In this document: positions 24,360 through 37,300 of the stretch, piece by piece
Numbering within the stretch: the stretch's first letter is position 1
Layout of the letters: each line of letters opens with the position of its first letter
Assembly (NCBI RefSeq): GCF_000237925.1
Contig: NC_031495.1
Coordinates: 27,782,679 to 27,846,678 of the forward strand
DNA length: 64,000 bases
Source of the DNA: Schistosoma mansoni
Lineage: Eukaryota; Platyhelminthes; Trematoda; Strigeidida; Schistosomatidae
Reading direction: 5' to 3'
The notes under the pieces: model-generated
Databases searched by the model: none
The model's input: the letters and a program-made list of their open reading frames with translations, nothing else
Told to the model about the DNA's origin: nothing
Position numbers and translations under genes: made by a program

Positions 24360-24835
24360 TCACGATGTAATTGTACTAGTTCTCCAAGTTTCATCTCCGT
24401 TCAGTAGAACTGTGTTGACGTTCGTACTGAAGATTGTGATTGAGCTCCATATGTTCTTAAATTGTAGGTATTCTGTACTTGTTTTATCAATCTCTGCATT
24501 TACATCTGCATCGGATCCTCCATATTCATTGATGATGCTACACAGATACGTGAAAGTAACCGACTCTTTGACGGCTTCTCCATCAAGTGAGATTGGGTTG
24601 GTTCTCTTCCACTTGTATTTCAGGATATTGGATCTTCTCTTGTGTATGTTTGTGTCTTCTGATGCAGAGGCTGCAGCTACACTGTTTCTCTTGACCTGCA
24701 CTTGTGGTTATGTATGGGTTAGATGGGCTAGGTCATCTACGAAGTCCAAATCACCTAGTTTCATTGAAGACGTCAACCTAATTTCTTGAATCCCCTAGGA
24801 TGTGGAGGTCTTCATAATCCAATCAACCATTAGAA
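24360..24835 (-). mobile_element. RTE LINE fragment
   Basis: A minus-strand frame (24360-24701) contains SASEDTNIHKRRSNILKY, GGSDADVNAEIDK and LQFKNIWSS, and upstream of it comes an LADLDFVDDLAHL-like YADD region. It is the same subfamily as 1-2045, covering only RT palm to thumb. It abuts the Gypsy LTR at 24349. Confidence 0.8.
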
Positions 24836-24869
24836 GAAAAAACCATGCTAACGAAGTTTGTTAAAGTTT

Positions 24870-25465
24870 ATTTCGATATATGCTGTTATTCGAACTCACA
24901 ATCCCTGTGTACATTGTGTACTTCTTCTCGATATACCCCATGTGAGTAATTGCGAGCTTTCTGTGTAGAAAAACAGGCCAGCAATCTGCCTTTCACGCAA
25001 ACCGAAGATTTCAATGTTGTTGTGTTCCCTACTCAAAAGAGACTCTAATCTCCTAGAACAAATTCAGAAACGAGAGACCAAGTGGGTGATGGGGTGAGAA
25101 AGAAATTTAACGGAAATGAGCTTCAATATTTCAGATTATTCCCGTGTGACTATCAGACAGTAAGAGGTGGCCTGATAATGGAGCACAACATACTAATCAC
25201 GTCAAGTCACTCTCATATGAGCACCCCAACAGAACCCAGCCTTCGCGCTCCGCAATTCAGAGTCCAGAAAACCATACATTGAGACGCGAAAACTCAGATA
25301 CTAACTCACTTTTTTATCGCAACTCCTTCTCATCTTCAGTGCTCTCCCAGACAAAGTGACCACCGGGCTCCATAGTTGATTGCTCCGAGTGGAGGCCTAA
25401 CCCATGAATTACCATCTTTCACTTAAACTATTTGTGGCTGATCCATATCTCACAAATTATTTACC
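24870..25465 (+). mobile_element. C-terminal fragment of a CR1-like LINE
   Basis: LEQIQKRETKWVMG followed by the post-RT region up to a PWSPLPDKV-like end (near 25350) matches the C-terminus of the CR1-like ORF2 type. Several stops interrupt it. The copy is 5' truncated at about 24870. Confidence 0.6.
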
Positions 25466-25869
25466 ATCATTACTACCACATAACACTGGCCTATTCCAAT
25501 CTTGAATATTGTCACATTCGTTTACCTGTTATTCGTACACTCCGATATTTTCATATTGTTTAGATGACTATTGAATTAACTTATTTACTCCCTGGAGCGG
25601 TTGCTTTATCTTGACGTTTGAATACAGATCCTTCAGTGATAAAGAAATTGACTATAATTTATACAATAGATTGCCTCATTCATTACTATGTCACTTCCGA
25701 AAACCTTGGATCTCACAGAAAGAGTTGGAAGTAGAAGAAGAGAAAAACTCAATTTTTCTATAATAGCTTGTGGCAAGAATATCAGTCTAATTAATGTATC
25801 ATTCCAGGATAACATCAGATCAATATTGTTAGTAATGTTACCATGTCAACAGTATAGTCGTAAATTTAA
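25466..25869. other. Upstream region of the CLAMP-type gene
   Basis: No repeat recognised. An ATG at 25688 opens a 62-codon frame (MSLPKTLDLTERVGSRRREK) that could be an upstream exon, but I found no donor that joins it in phase. Otherwise 5' flank or UTR. Confidence 0.4.
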
Positions 25870-28027
25870 ATGTTGAGGTCAAGCGATAGCCTGACACCGG
25901 AAAATCCATTGAATGCTTTTGAAAGAGAAGAGATACTTCAAGCTTTAGCAATTGCCGGACTACTGAGTCAAGAGAAGGTTTATCTAGAGCTTACAAATGA
26001 AGCCGTAAATTTCGCGAGAAAAGAAAACTTTAGTTTTTCGCAATTATGCGCACTCGTTTCGGTAACTAATAGAGTGTTGAAAGAACTTTCAAGTAAGTTT
26101 GGTGATAACAAACAAAATTCTAGGTTCTCCATTCGATGACATACAGAATGTCCTTAATGTATCGGACAAAATTATGATGAGTTACTCTATCCAGGTAATG
26201 TGACGTAACTCTAAGTCTCACTGTAGAGGACTATCTCAACAGAGGCCACCTCACTGCACTGAGTTATTTTCAATCGCTGATTCTTTAAAATGCGTTGAAT
26301 TTCTTGTGGACTCGTTGTTTAGACACTGGAGACTTTACAAGTTCGCTTTAGCTCCAACAGCACGCCTCGTACCTCAGCTCATTTACGATACGAAAGGTGA
26401 GTCAGGGCTTAATAACTGACAGTCAAAGTCTTAACATCCAATCCGCAAATAATTCAGATACTTTCTATAACCAAGGTTTAGTTGTTTGCCTGAAGATCTG
26501 TTAGTTGTGTCCCATGTATAGAAATCCTGGAAGGGATCGACGTGAACATTAAACGACCTCGAATACCTAAAGAACAGAATTTCAGCTAGCTATTAACTTA
26601 TATTTCACTCATCAGGTAATTTGTATCACTGAGGATCGTCTAGTGCATGACAATAAAACATTTGTAGGCAGAAAAGGAAGAGCCCAATCCCAGTGAACAT
26701 CCTGACATTCATCACTGAAACACAACAGTTAGAAAAACAAACCCTCTATTAAGGTTATAAACTTTATTAGTGTATATCATTACTGTACTTAACCTTTACA
26801 CAGTTTACAATTCGAACTTCAGTCACCGATTTTGAAACGACTGTAGGCTTCCAAACTCGTTGGAAGTGAATTTCGCGATTGTAGAATTACCTCATGTGAC
26901 ATCAGGTTTATGGACTTATTTTGGTCAGAAATTGTAAATGTCCTCAGATTAGAGATATGGTGGACCAATGAGTTTTAATAGGCTGTCACTGAGATAATAG
27001 ACTCGTAGTCAAAAATGACCCACTGAGTATAAAACATACTAAAATATATTGTTATTCTAGCTTTCACTTAAATTTTTTTCAATTGTTAAAAACTTTTTAA
27101 CAGATTATGACTCGGAAATTGTCGACTTGAAACCATCAGGTAAAATAAAAAAAGTGGTGAACCAAGTTAACATCATTTTACTTTCTAGGAACTGATTTAC
27201 TATACTCAATTTTAAAATATGCACTCGACGATCAAATTGAAGGCATTAAACAAGAAAATCAAATCAGTGATTGATTTGTAGCAAATTCTGTTCTAAAAGC
27301 TAACTTCTTAATTCTTACATCTGATACATTACAATTACTGTTAATAAATGACTACATATACATCGAGCCTACTTCTTTGGAATTGATTGGGTATACTGGT
27401 ATAAGTCCCAAACGTACGTAGAAAATATGTAGAAAATGAAACCACGTTGTATGTCATGAAAAAATGTCTATTACTATTATGATTAAGAAGCTAAAACAAC
27501 AAGTATACATTGCCCTAAACGAGAATGGTTTGCTTTGCTCCTAAAAGCCGGTCGAAATCATCTGGTAAAATAGTTCAGTATACTTGATGACATCAGTTAC
27601 TACTAGTTGGTTAATACACGAAATACAGTTTAACAAAGCAACGACGACTATAACAGCTTAGCAACAATACCCCTACCAATAGCGTCTAGATGTATGTTTA
27701 AATATTCCTTGGAAAGTGAGTTTACTGATGCCTTGGAAAAAGCAAAAAATCAAGTTTAAAATTTTTATTTACAGCCTTTGAACATGAATTACGTCCATGT
27801 GAAGTTGTAAGAATACTAAGTTGAGGGGTTCAAGGACTTAAAAAGACGTCGTTATGTGTAATTCTAATCTTTGTATAATCGTGATTGTTTATCAGTTAGT
27901 TCGTGACAAAATTGCAGCTACCAAAAACGTTGAACAGATTAACAACTGTTTATTCTTGATTGAAGAAGACTTAACCACAAGTGCAAATATTCATACATTT
28001 TGGGAAAATAGGAAAGCTTTCTGGTAA
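25870..28027 (+). CDS. CLAMP-domain (C1a-32/CFAP119-like) ciliary protein, 7 exons, 241 aa
   Basis: Exons: 25870-26092, 26124-26194, 26243-26396, 27104-27139, 27189-27266, 27775-27806, 27896-28027. Joined, they give 726 bases with TAA at 28025-28027, and every junction keeps phase. Residues 12-75 form a helical block (EREEILQALAIAGL, then FARKENFSFSQLCALVS). Then come YSIQRPPH and LFRHWRLYKFALAP, the hallmark RPP and RHY-LY-like pattern I associate with the flagellar C1a complex subunit C1a-32 (CLAMP, CFAP119/CCDC189). The C-terminal third is charged and probably helical. That family belongs to the central-pair apparatus of motile cilia, which flukes have in sperm and flame cells. ATG 25870 directly follows an in-frame TAA; an upstream exon is not excluded. 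Intron 1 is only 31 bp. The last codon overlaps a donor-like GTAAGA, so a further exon is possible but less likely. Assignment is from recalled motifs. Confidence 0.75.
27949..27954 (-). promoter_or_regulatory. Candidate NEMF poly(A) signal AATAAA
   Basis: AATAAA on the minus strand, 222 bp past the NEMF stop. It lies inside the last exon of the convergent CLAMP-type gene. Only the hexamer supports it. Confidence 0.4.
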
Positions 28028-28175
28028 GACTTTTCAAAAACACTTGGAAGTCAAGGAGGAAAGTAATGGTAGTCACAAGCAATATCTTGTTCAGTGTGGT
28101 TAAGAATATCAGGTAGTAAGTTGGGTTTAAGAAAAATCACAATTGGACTTTAAAAAAATGATGAGAAAGTAAGTC

Positions 28176-28333
28176 TTATTTTTTTCGTGAGGGCTTAACT
28201 TGAGATAACGTTAACTTTACACATCCTGGAAAATTACGCGATACTTCTTCATCTTTCATTGCACGTATTAATTCTCGTTCTCTGTTGGTTGTGGATTTGT
28301 CCGACGTAAACTGGAACAACGCCATCTTGGATG
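28176..28333 (-). CDS. NEMF: NEMF exon 20 (end of NFACT-C)
   Basis: It encodes [20 protein letters not shown], then [20 protein letters not shown] and ends SRKK before TAA at 28178-28176. It has no ATG-based frame long enough to stand out alone. It was found by phase and similarity to the human C-terminus. Confidence 0.9.
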
Positions 28334-31300
28334 CTAATTTTAGGCAAACCGAATAAATAAAAAATTCTATACTAGTTATAAACTTGAAACCATAAAAATT
28401 GTCAGTCAGCTGCTCAACTAAATGAAATTTATCAAATCATTTTTCCTTGTAGTAGCTTAATTCCATGTTCCCTTAGATATTTAACTGAACTCGACGAATG
28501 TACATTTTTGTTTTGCTTGTCCGTGAATAGAGCGATTAGACACGTTGTTCCTGCTTTGAGTATACTGTGTGTGATGTAATTGCTGTCTCAAGTTTTGCTA
28601 ATTATGTGAAATACGATGTCTTATAAACCGTTGTAGTTGGCTTCTGATTTTACACTTCCTGACAGAAGTTGGATCAGTAGTGTCTAGGACATACGATGTT
28701 ATGGAGTAACTCCAAACAGTAACAATTAGTTAACAGATTCCTCAACCAAATCGATAAATTATAAGTCACCAAATAGGAATACCGTTAGTAAACTACCAAC
28801 AGAGGCTATTCTGATTTTTTTCCTTACACGAAAATGATACTCAGTAAACAAGCATATGCACACGCCATCATGAAATTGTTGACAGTGCATGAAGCATTAC
28901 GTTGTATCAACTGAGAAGCACACTAGTTAAAATGATAGTTAACACACAGTAGCGTTTACATATTGAGTAGCAAGTAGAAAATAATTTGCACGGTTTAAAC
29001 AGTATATACTCTGATCATTGCATCAAACTAGCATCAACGTCCAAGAATATCATGGACTCTATGTTGGATATGCCAGGCTGTACAAAACAGAAATTAACTA
29101 TGACTTTTGTAAACCAGTAACAGTAATCGAATACGAAATTAAATTACGCTAGAGAATTTGTACAGCATAATTTTGAAAATATTTTGGCGCACTAAGAGAA
29201 GACAAGCCGAAATTATTGGTCGAAATTTCAATTTCTTAATTATTTCCAAGCTGAGAAAATGATTAATTTAGTTGAGGATTGATAACCATTCTTCCTAACA
29301 GAAAATGATGACAAAATAATTTATAAAGCAATGAACAGATGTTGTTTATCATACCTTTTCCTCGTTTTGTAGTTCCTGGGTTCAGTTTTACTCTGAACTT
29401 ATACTTTAATAGAACTGAATAAGGGGCACAGACTGGAATAGCATACAATAGTAAATCATCATCATTAGGCTGACCAGTCAGAGAATTTAATAATGAAGTT
29501 AAATCATCTTTCGACTCAACTGGCATATCTTCGTTATCATCATTATCATTACTTTTTACATGATTAACTTCTTCACTTTCATCTGATTTGACAGAATTAT
29601 TCTCGATTTCACTGTTCGAATCATTGAATGACTCATTGTTATCACAGTCAGGTTGATTATTCTGTATACTATCTGAATTGTAAACAACTTGAGTATCCAG
29701 TACACATTGTGGGATTTTAATTAGATTTGACAAGTTGTCGCGTTCCAGAATTTGGTGATACTGACTTGGTTTAGCGTCGTCTCCCTGTGATAAATAAAAT
29801 GGAATTTGATGAGATGGACACTGCTGACATAATCATTATTATAACCAATAACAAGAAGGTTGAATTGTTTAAAATTTCTACTGATTTACAAGAAAATTCT
29901 GTGATGAATTAGAGGACTAAACTGACAAGACGGTGTAGAACCTCGCACAAAAGTACTGAAGTTCAAGATGCTGGCAATGAGTAGGGTTAAAATGAGAGGG
30001 AAATAAGGCAAACGAATAAATAAATCATTCAAAATTAAAAAAGTGAATAACGAACACGCCCCTCCTGTAGTGATGAATTTTGTGAGCCACCACAGATCTT
30101 TCTTACTCTGAAGGATCTCAGGCGGAAAGTATACGTAATTGATTTGTTAGGTCCTATGTTGTTTTTGATTGGCTAACTGATGTGCACAGATACCATGAAA
30201 TGATTTGACCACTATTTCTTTTTCAACCTACTAATATCAGTGGTTGTTGAACATGTGTAATACATATCATAGCCAGCACAGTTGGCACAATGGTGCATTA
30301 GTGACTGATTTGGCTTATGTACCTAGAATTCTGAATTTTGCCTCGACACTGAATATTCAGTTCAACTTGTAGCAGTAATGTTTGGAACATATTTATGACC
30401 GAATACCTATAACTCTGCCGTCACATGTCTTCAATAAGGTAAATATCATACAACATTAGGGAAGAACAGATTACGTTCCCATGTAATAAACTTATGTTTC
30501 TTGACGATCTCAAAGATTAAGATGTTAGCAGGCGCGAGTAATTTTTGTCTTATATGTGTCTGTTACAGTGTTTAAGTGTAACTGAACAATCTGTAACAAA
30601 GCTCGTTGGGTACTCAGAATAACAGGGGAAAATATATATTGGTGCAAGAAATTATACTTTAGTGTTTCGAATAATAATTTTCAAATTAATTTACAGATAG
30701 TAGGACGACGGTGAATCGACATGAAAACAGTAGCAAAGGGGTTAAAGAAAATTGATTTGAAGTGAATATTGTTAAGATATTAACGAAAAGATAAACAACA
30801 ACGTAACGATTTGATAGTGTAATTAATGAAATGCCTTAAATGTTCTTATGACTTATAATTTAATGGAATGTACTTGATAACCATAAATATAAATAAAACA
30901 GTAGTTGTGAATAAAGCATTCACAAGAGGTGTTAAAAACGTATCAGTACTGTAATAAAAACACCGAATGATATTTAAGGGAGATTTTATGAAAATTCTAT
31001 GTGATATGACCTTTTTACCTGAAGTATTTTCATACGAAGATTTCTTTCTTCGTCATCTTGTTCTTTGTACTTTTGTTTAATTTTTTTTATTTTAGCTTTC
31101 TGACCACGTTTTAAAATCGGTTGACCAGCTGATGGTAGTAATGGCTCATTGACTTTCTCCTTTGCTTCAATGGTTTCTCTATTTAAATTTGCTGTTTTCT
31201 TAGCTGGTTTCAATTTATCAACCTTTTGACTTTTTGTCTTAACTTTTTTAAAAGGATTTTCTGACAAAATTTCCGATACATCAGGATCTTTATGTCTAAG

Positions 31301-34300
31301 GTAAAATATAACAATCAAGGTTATTTTTAAATACGATTTAAAGAAAACAAAATTTTAAGAAGTAGTGGCATGAAAAAAGGAGATTTCAGTTCATATATTA
31401 AAAATGTTATGAGTATGAACTAATTTTCCAGTTACTAGAAACCTATCAGGAACCACATACATATTTGTGTACCATGTTATAAATGTTACTCATTGGATAG
31501 TAGTAAATCATGTTGCTAATGCGCCAGACTGCCCAGTTACCGAGAAAAGTGACTGTCTAATTTATCACCAGTTAATTTGGAAGAAATGCTAGTTTTAGTG
31601 AGTTTTATATATCGAGAACAATTTTTTACTTATTAAGTAGACAACTAAGAGAATCATGGACAGATTGATTATCAAAGAATACTACATGACAAAGTTGTAG
31701 CCGACGTTAAATAGACCACATACAAAAGGGAATGTACAGAGACAAATCGAACAATGAAAATAATAAGGACGTGAATATGAACGGCAAATAGTGAAATATT
31801 TTCGAGGTATAAAGAGAGCTTTTCGCGGTTAGCTACTAGGTAAGTGAAACACTCAGATTATACCAACACAAGACATCCAACCAGAAATTTCATACAGATC
31901 AAAAGGATACCACCATTGATCAATCTTCTACATCAATCCAAACTACCTTATTCCTTGGTGCAACACTAATCAACTGTGCAACTTAGTCCTTAAAGCGCTA
32001 GTACCCACTTAGTCAAATGAAAAACACATATCAAACATTTTTAGTTTTCTTTCTCCAAGTCATTTTGGAAAGTTATCCATAAGCGTTTTTGTCAATTAAG
32101 AGTAGATTACTCATGTACAGTAATTTGATATGAGAACCTATAATATATGTCTCAAGGAAAAAATGAAGTTGGGAACAAAATCGAGAAGTTTAAGATCGAA
32201 AGCAACAATTAATACAAAGTATAATAACCATAAATACGAAAAAAAGATAAACATTGAAGATATTATTAGTAACGAAATAAGTTTAGCTGGTAAGAATATA
32301 ACACTTGGACACCATAAAAGATTAGCGAAAACAGCCACGCTCATTTTGAATACCTGGGAAGATCATTTGCTAAATCAAGTTGAAGAAGGGCATCGGGAAA
32401 TTCTGCAGTTTCTTCATTATTTTGGATAGTTAATGGATCGATTTGATTAACGGGCACTTCATAAGATGGTGTGTCTATAATGATGATGCGACGCTCTCCT
32501 TTATGTTTAGCTATAGAATCCTCATGTAACTGAAGTCGTAAAACGAATGGAGAAAAGAATTACAATAAGTTTCAACAAAGCATAAATTATCTGGCCCATT
32601 TAGACTATTTTACAGTTAAAAAAGATAAAATTACGAAGACTACAAACTCTTGATATGGAATAGATGAAATGTGACTAACGATGGAATCTAGGATGCACGT
32701 TTTGTCCTATTTGGGACTCGTCAACTGTGTGTACTTACCTGGATTCTAAAGTTGATGTTCACTTCAAGACTAGAACCCAGTACCATTCACATCAATCACC
32801 ATCACGTTATCCATTAAGCTACTGAGTTCAGATAGCCGAACACTTGTCTAGAAGATATGAGTTTTAATTCGAGTTACCAACATAACGCTACATTTCCCGT
32901 ATATATATATATATATATATATAACACCAAAATTAGTAAAATCACAATTTTTTAAACTTGTAACAATATTAGACTATTTTGTGGGTTTAATTCAGTCACA
33001 CATTGAGTTAGTCTTGATCTGTAAAGCTCAAGGAAATTAAAGAGTGTAGTGCTGAAACAGGAAGTAATAATTTTACGTGGGATTCCTGGGATTGGTAAGA
33101 ATTATAAACAAAACGAGAACTTTCTTCAGAACTGTCAAAACGCCTCGAAAAATAAAGAGGTTAAATTTATTTCATGTATTGGATTAGTTTCACTCTAATT
33201 ATGTTATTTTACGATGTAATAATTAGATTTATTATTATTCCTGACCCGAAACACCTTAACTTCATAAAGACAGACATTTCACAAAAGAAATAGACATATT
33301 CATGTTGAATTAAATAGTGTCACTTTTGTGTGTTTTGTTTTTTGACTATAGTTGTAACCTTAATGGTAACAGTGCATCAAACTTTCATGTTCAACCCTAT
33401 TTATGGCTGTAAACTTAAAGTTGCCTTTAAATCTAGTAGGCACCCTTCAAATAAAATGAATTCCTACTGTTCTACAAGTTTTTTTATTCTCGCTATTTTA
33501 AGTACTGAAACGTAAACTTCTACCTTAAACATAATTCCAAATCCATAATCGAAGGGGCATGGCGGTAAATAGTTTTTCTTTCCACGTATCATAAATGCAC
33601 CAGATGTAAGGTATTCACCACTTGGAGCTGTTTTTGAAACTTGGTCATGATGGACCCACCAAGCTCTTGTTAAAACATGACTTTGCCATGCAGAACTTAA
33701 TACTACTGCCATATTTCCAGCTTCTGACAGGGTTTTTGGAGGAGGTAATGGTAAACTGTGTTGATGCAATAGGTCTACATAAAAAAAATGAGAAAAAGAG
33801 TTTGATTAACTGTTTTAGTTAGTAGAAAGAAATAAGTATACTGATGAAGTGTTATATGGTAAGGGTAAAATGAAATTATAGTAATAATATTTGTGTGTTT
33901 GAAATGAATAGCTTACCCTGATGGTTCGGAGAATCTACCTCTTCAGAAGTTAAATGTCGGGCCTTTATTATCACAGTGCTAGCACCATGTATATCTGCAT
34001 GAACAAATAAATCGCCTGGTTTTAAGTAACGTTTTACCAATACTTCATTTTGTTGTGAATCATGACCAGCAACGACCAAATAATTTTCCGAACTGATAAA
34101 CCAGAAGAATTTTTCAAACCTTGTAAAATAGACAAAACTTTGGTGAAATATATGAATGCATATCAAAAATATAACAATTTTCCCATAAATTGAAGTCAAT
34201 AAAAAGTGAAAACACCTGATAAGTTGTACTAGACGTCAAGCTCTAAATTTCAGGATTGAATCAGCAGTCTGGACACTTGATTATTAACTTCCTCCATCTT

Positions 34301-37300
34301 AGCTTGAACAACCGTACTGGCTTACTATACTTTTTAATTGGTGTCAAGTGAATGAATACTCTTGAAATTTTTATGTGGGTCTCGAAGACACAGCATTCTG
34401 ATAGAAAGCGATCAAAAGTGAGTACAATAGTCGTTCAGTTTAACATATGATTATATTTTGAGAAACTAAGTTGTTAATTACTTCAGTATGCTATTACACT
34501 ATATTATTATTATTATTAATGGCTTTATTCAATATTATATTTTTGGTACAATATAAAATTCTCAGCACAAGGTATTTCAACAAGTTTCTTTTGCAAAAAA
34601 AAGAAAAAAAAGGCGAAAGAAACCGATAACTGTATACATATATACATAAGTTAAGTACACTAACTACCTAGAATTAAATGACATGTTTTTTAAGAAGATT
34701 TGAACCTATACAATTTTTTGAAAATTCGAAACATGTCTAGGAATACAAGTTATTGACTAGGTCGATTCTAACAACCTGTTCGTCATGATGAATGTCCACT
34801 TCCGATTTGACATAACATATATGCTAGATAAGGTATTGTAGAGCTTTTACACCTGTGCTTGAGTGCATGGATTTTAATGTATTGACGTCTCGTTATACCA
34901 GAAGATATACAAGGAGAAAGATATGAATGAAGTGGATGATTAGTACCTAATAAGATAACGCCTGCCAGGAGTTTGCAAAACTTAAGATGTCTATCCACAA
35001 CCACAGTAATAATGACCTCAAAAGATTAACCACACACACTGCTAACTGCTTTCAGCACTCCGATTAATGCAGCAAAGTCTTTTCTCAAAAGCCCGGGAAA
35101 GAATAATGAAGAACAGTAAAGAATAATAGATAACATGCAAGAATTGACAAATCGTAAGAGTAAATGTTGAGTAGTCCCAAAAGCATGTAGTCTCTTCATG
35201 TAGTAAGTCAGACGGAAAGTTTTGTTCGATAACAATAAAACATAAGACCAAGAGAGATCAGAAGAGAAAATCACACGAAGATAAATGACTTTCGACACTT
35301 TTTATCAAAGAATCTCCAATAGTACAAAGTTTACGGGACTCTAACGGGGTGTTTAGGTGCTTTTATGTCTCAGGCTACAGCTAACAGTTTTATATTTAGG
35401 TGAATTAAGTGCGAGGCTATTAACAACAGACCATAGTTCAATACTAGACAAGAACTCATTCATTTTAATGGGACGTGAAGAGGTAGAAATCGGTATAAAT
35501 ACGGTGAGATCGTCCACATATCTCACAAAAGTGTTTTTTGTGGAAGATGGTAGATCACGCAGAAAAAAAGAAGAGGGGGAAAGAACAGCTTCTTGTGGCA
35601 CATTTTGATGGGACAGTAAATACGTTGAACACTTTCCTCCAAGCACAATGTACTGTTCTCTTCAAGAGAGGCAGGATATAGCCAGTTGGTTATCCAGCTG
35701 TCAGTGTTGGCGTTATCTTTTCAAGTAAAAGTTTTCTTGGGATAGAATCAAAGGCAGTAGTCCAGAAAAGCGCATCGAACATACTTCTTACTCTTTTCCA
35801 AACTGAACACTATATTGTGATGCAAAACAACAACAGCATCTAAGGTGCTTCTTTTGCACATGTATGCAAACTGATACGGATCAATATGTTTTTTTAGTGC
35901 ACGTTGAAGTGGAAGTAGCAATAATTTTTCCATTGTTTTGAGAAAAGGTGAAGTTATTGATATGGATCTGAATTTCATCTTCTTATCGCCAGATACGTTC
36001 TCAGGTATTGGGATTATCTTCTTCTTTTCTCCACATTTCGGAACGAGATTAGTTGAGAAGGATCTGTTAAAGATGCTTGCGAATCGATAACACAGAACAT
36101 CAGCACACCTCTTAAAATAAGATTTGGAATTCATCCGGTCCTAAACATTGGGATGAGTTCTGTGATTGGAGAAATTTTCGGACATCCATTCCAGTGAAAA
36201 CAGGAACATCACTATTTTTCGAACATGTGGGTATAGGGAGCATGACACCATATTAGCGACGTACAAAAAACTTCTTTAAGTAGCAAACATTCTACAAGTT
36301 GTCACTTCTAAGGTGTCCTTCACCTATAAGCTTTTTAGATAGTTTACACAGACTTGGAGAGTTTTTACAAGATAGGAATCTCCCAGTAAACATGGAGTTC
36401 AGAAGTATAATCTCTAGGTTTACTAGACTATTTGGCTTCCGAATTTCAACGGAGTTTTTCTTCGTGTGCATTTTTTCTTTTACCCACCGTTATCATTTTA
36501 GTTGTGATATGAGTTGATCAAAACTTTCAAAAACAGTTTCAGTGGAACAACAAATACCAAAACAGAATTTAAGATAACAAGCGATAACATCAGCGGTGTT
36601 TTTTAGTGAGTCATTTGTAAATAATCCCCAGTTAGTAGTACGAAACATTTTTTTCAGACTTTTGATATTTCCTTCTGAGTAGTCCCTGTATTTGACTTTC
36701 GTTGTAAGAGTTAGCTCTTTCCAAGTTTGCCATATACTTTAGGTAGAACACAAATTATACAATCAGAACTAGACGATGGAGCACGTTTACGAGTCACATA
36801 TGTTCCCACATCAATAATGAAAACGTCATTTAAATGGGCATCCAAACAAGTGGGGAAATCTATTACATTTTGGCGACCTAGTGATGAAAGCTACAATCGC
36901 ATAAATTAAAAACACCACATACGATTGAAAGTGAACCACTGAAAGTAGTAACAGCAAATTCAGTGAGTTCATCAACGAAAAACAGATAGTGAAGATGATG
37001 CGCAGTCCGGAGTCACGTAGATGTTGGTAACAATTGTATTTAATCAACTTTTAGATGACATCTTAAAGTTTAACCTACAAAAGTAGATCAACACCAGTTT
37101 ACGATTACAAATGTAGCTGTTAATCACTCCCTCAGTATTGATATTTGTTCACTATGAAATCGACCCAAATTATAAATATATTAAAATGTAGTAACAAATC
37201 ACTGAAAAAATCTGTGTATGAAGCACTATTTTTTTCATAAAATATATAATCTTCGCAGTTACAGGTTAGATTTCGTATTCCAATTAGTTGGGAGCAAGGT

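Larger units (their letters stand above)
28334..32353 (-). other. NEMF: NEMF introns 17-19 outside exons
   Basis: The intron stretches 28334-29354, 29785-31018 and 31296-32353 are AT-rich. I see no repeat, RNA or nested gene in them. Confidence 0.5.

Noticed and set aside
25688-25876. Upstream coding exon of the CLAMP-type gene
   Set aside because: The start looks plausible, but no donor/acceptor pair joins it in phase to the frame at 25870. Left as a possibility only.
32130-32429. 99-codon plus-strand frame
   Set aside because: It overlaps NEMF exon 17 in antisense and the flanking intron. Lys/Asn-rich composition follows from AT-rich DNA.
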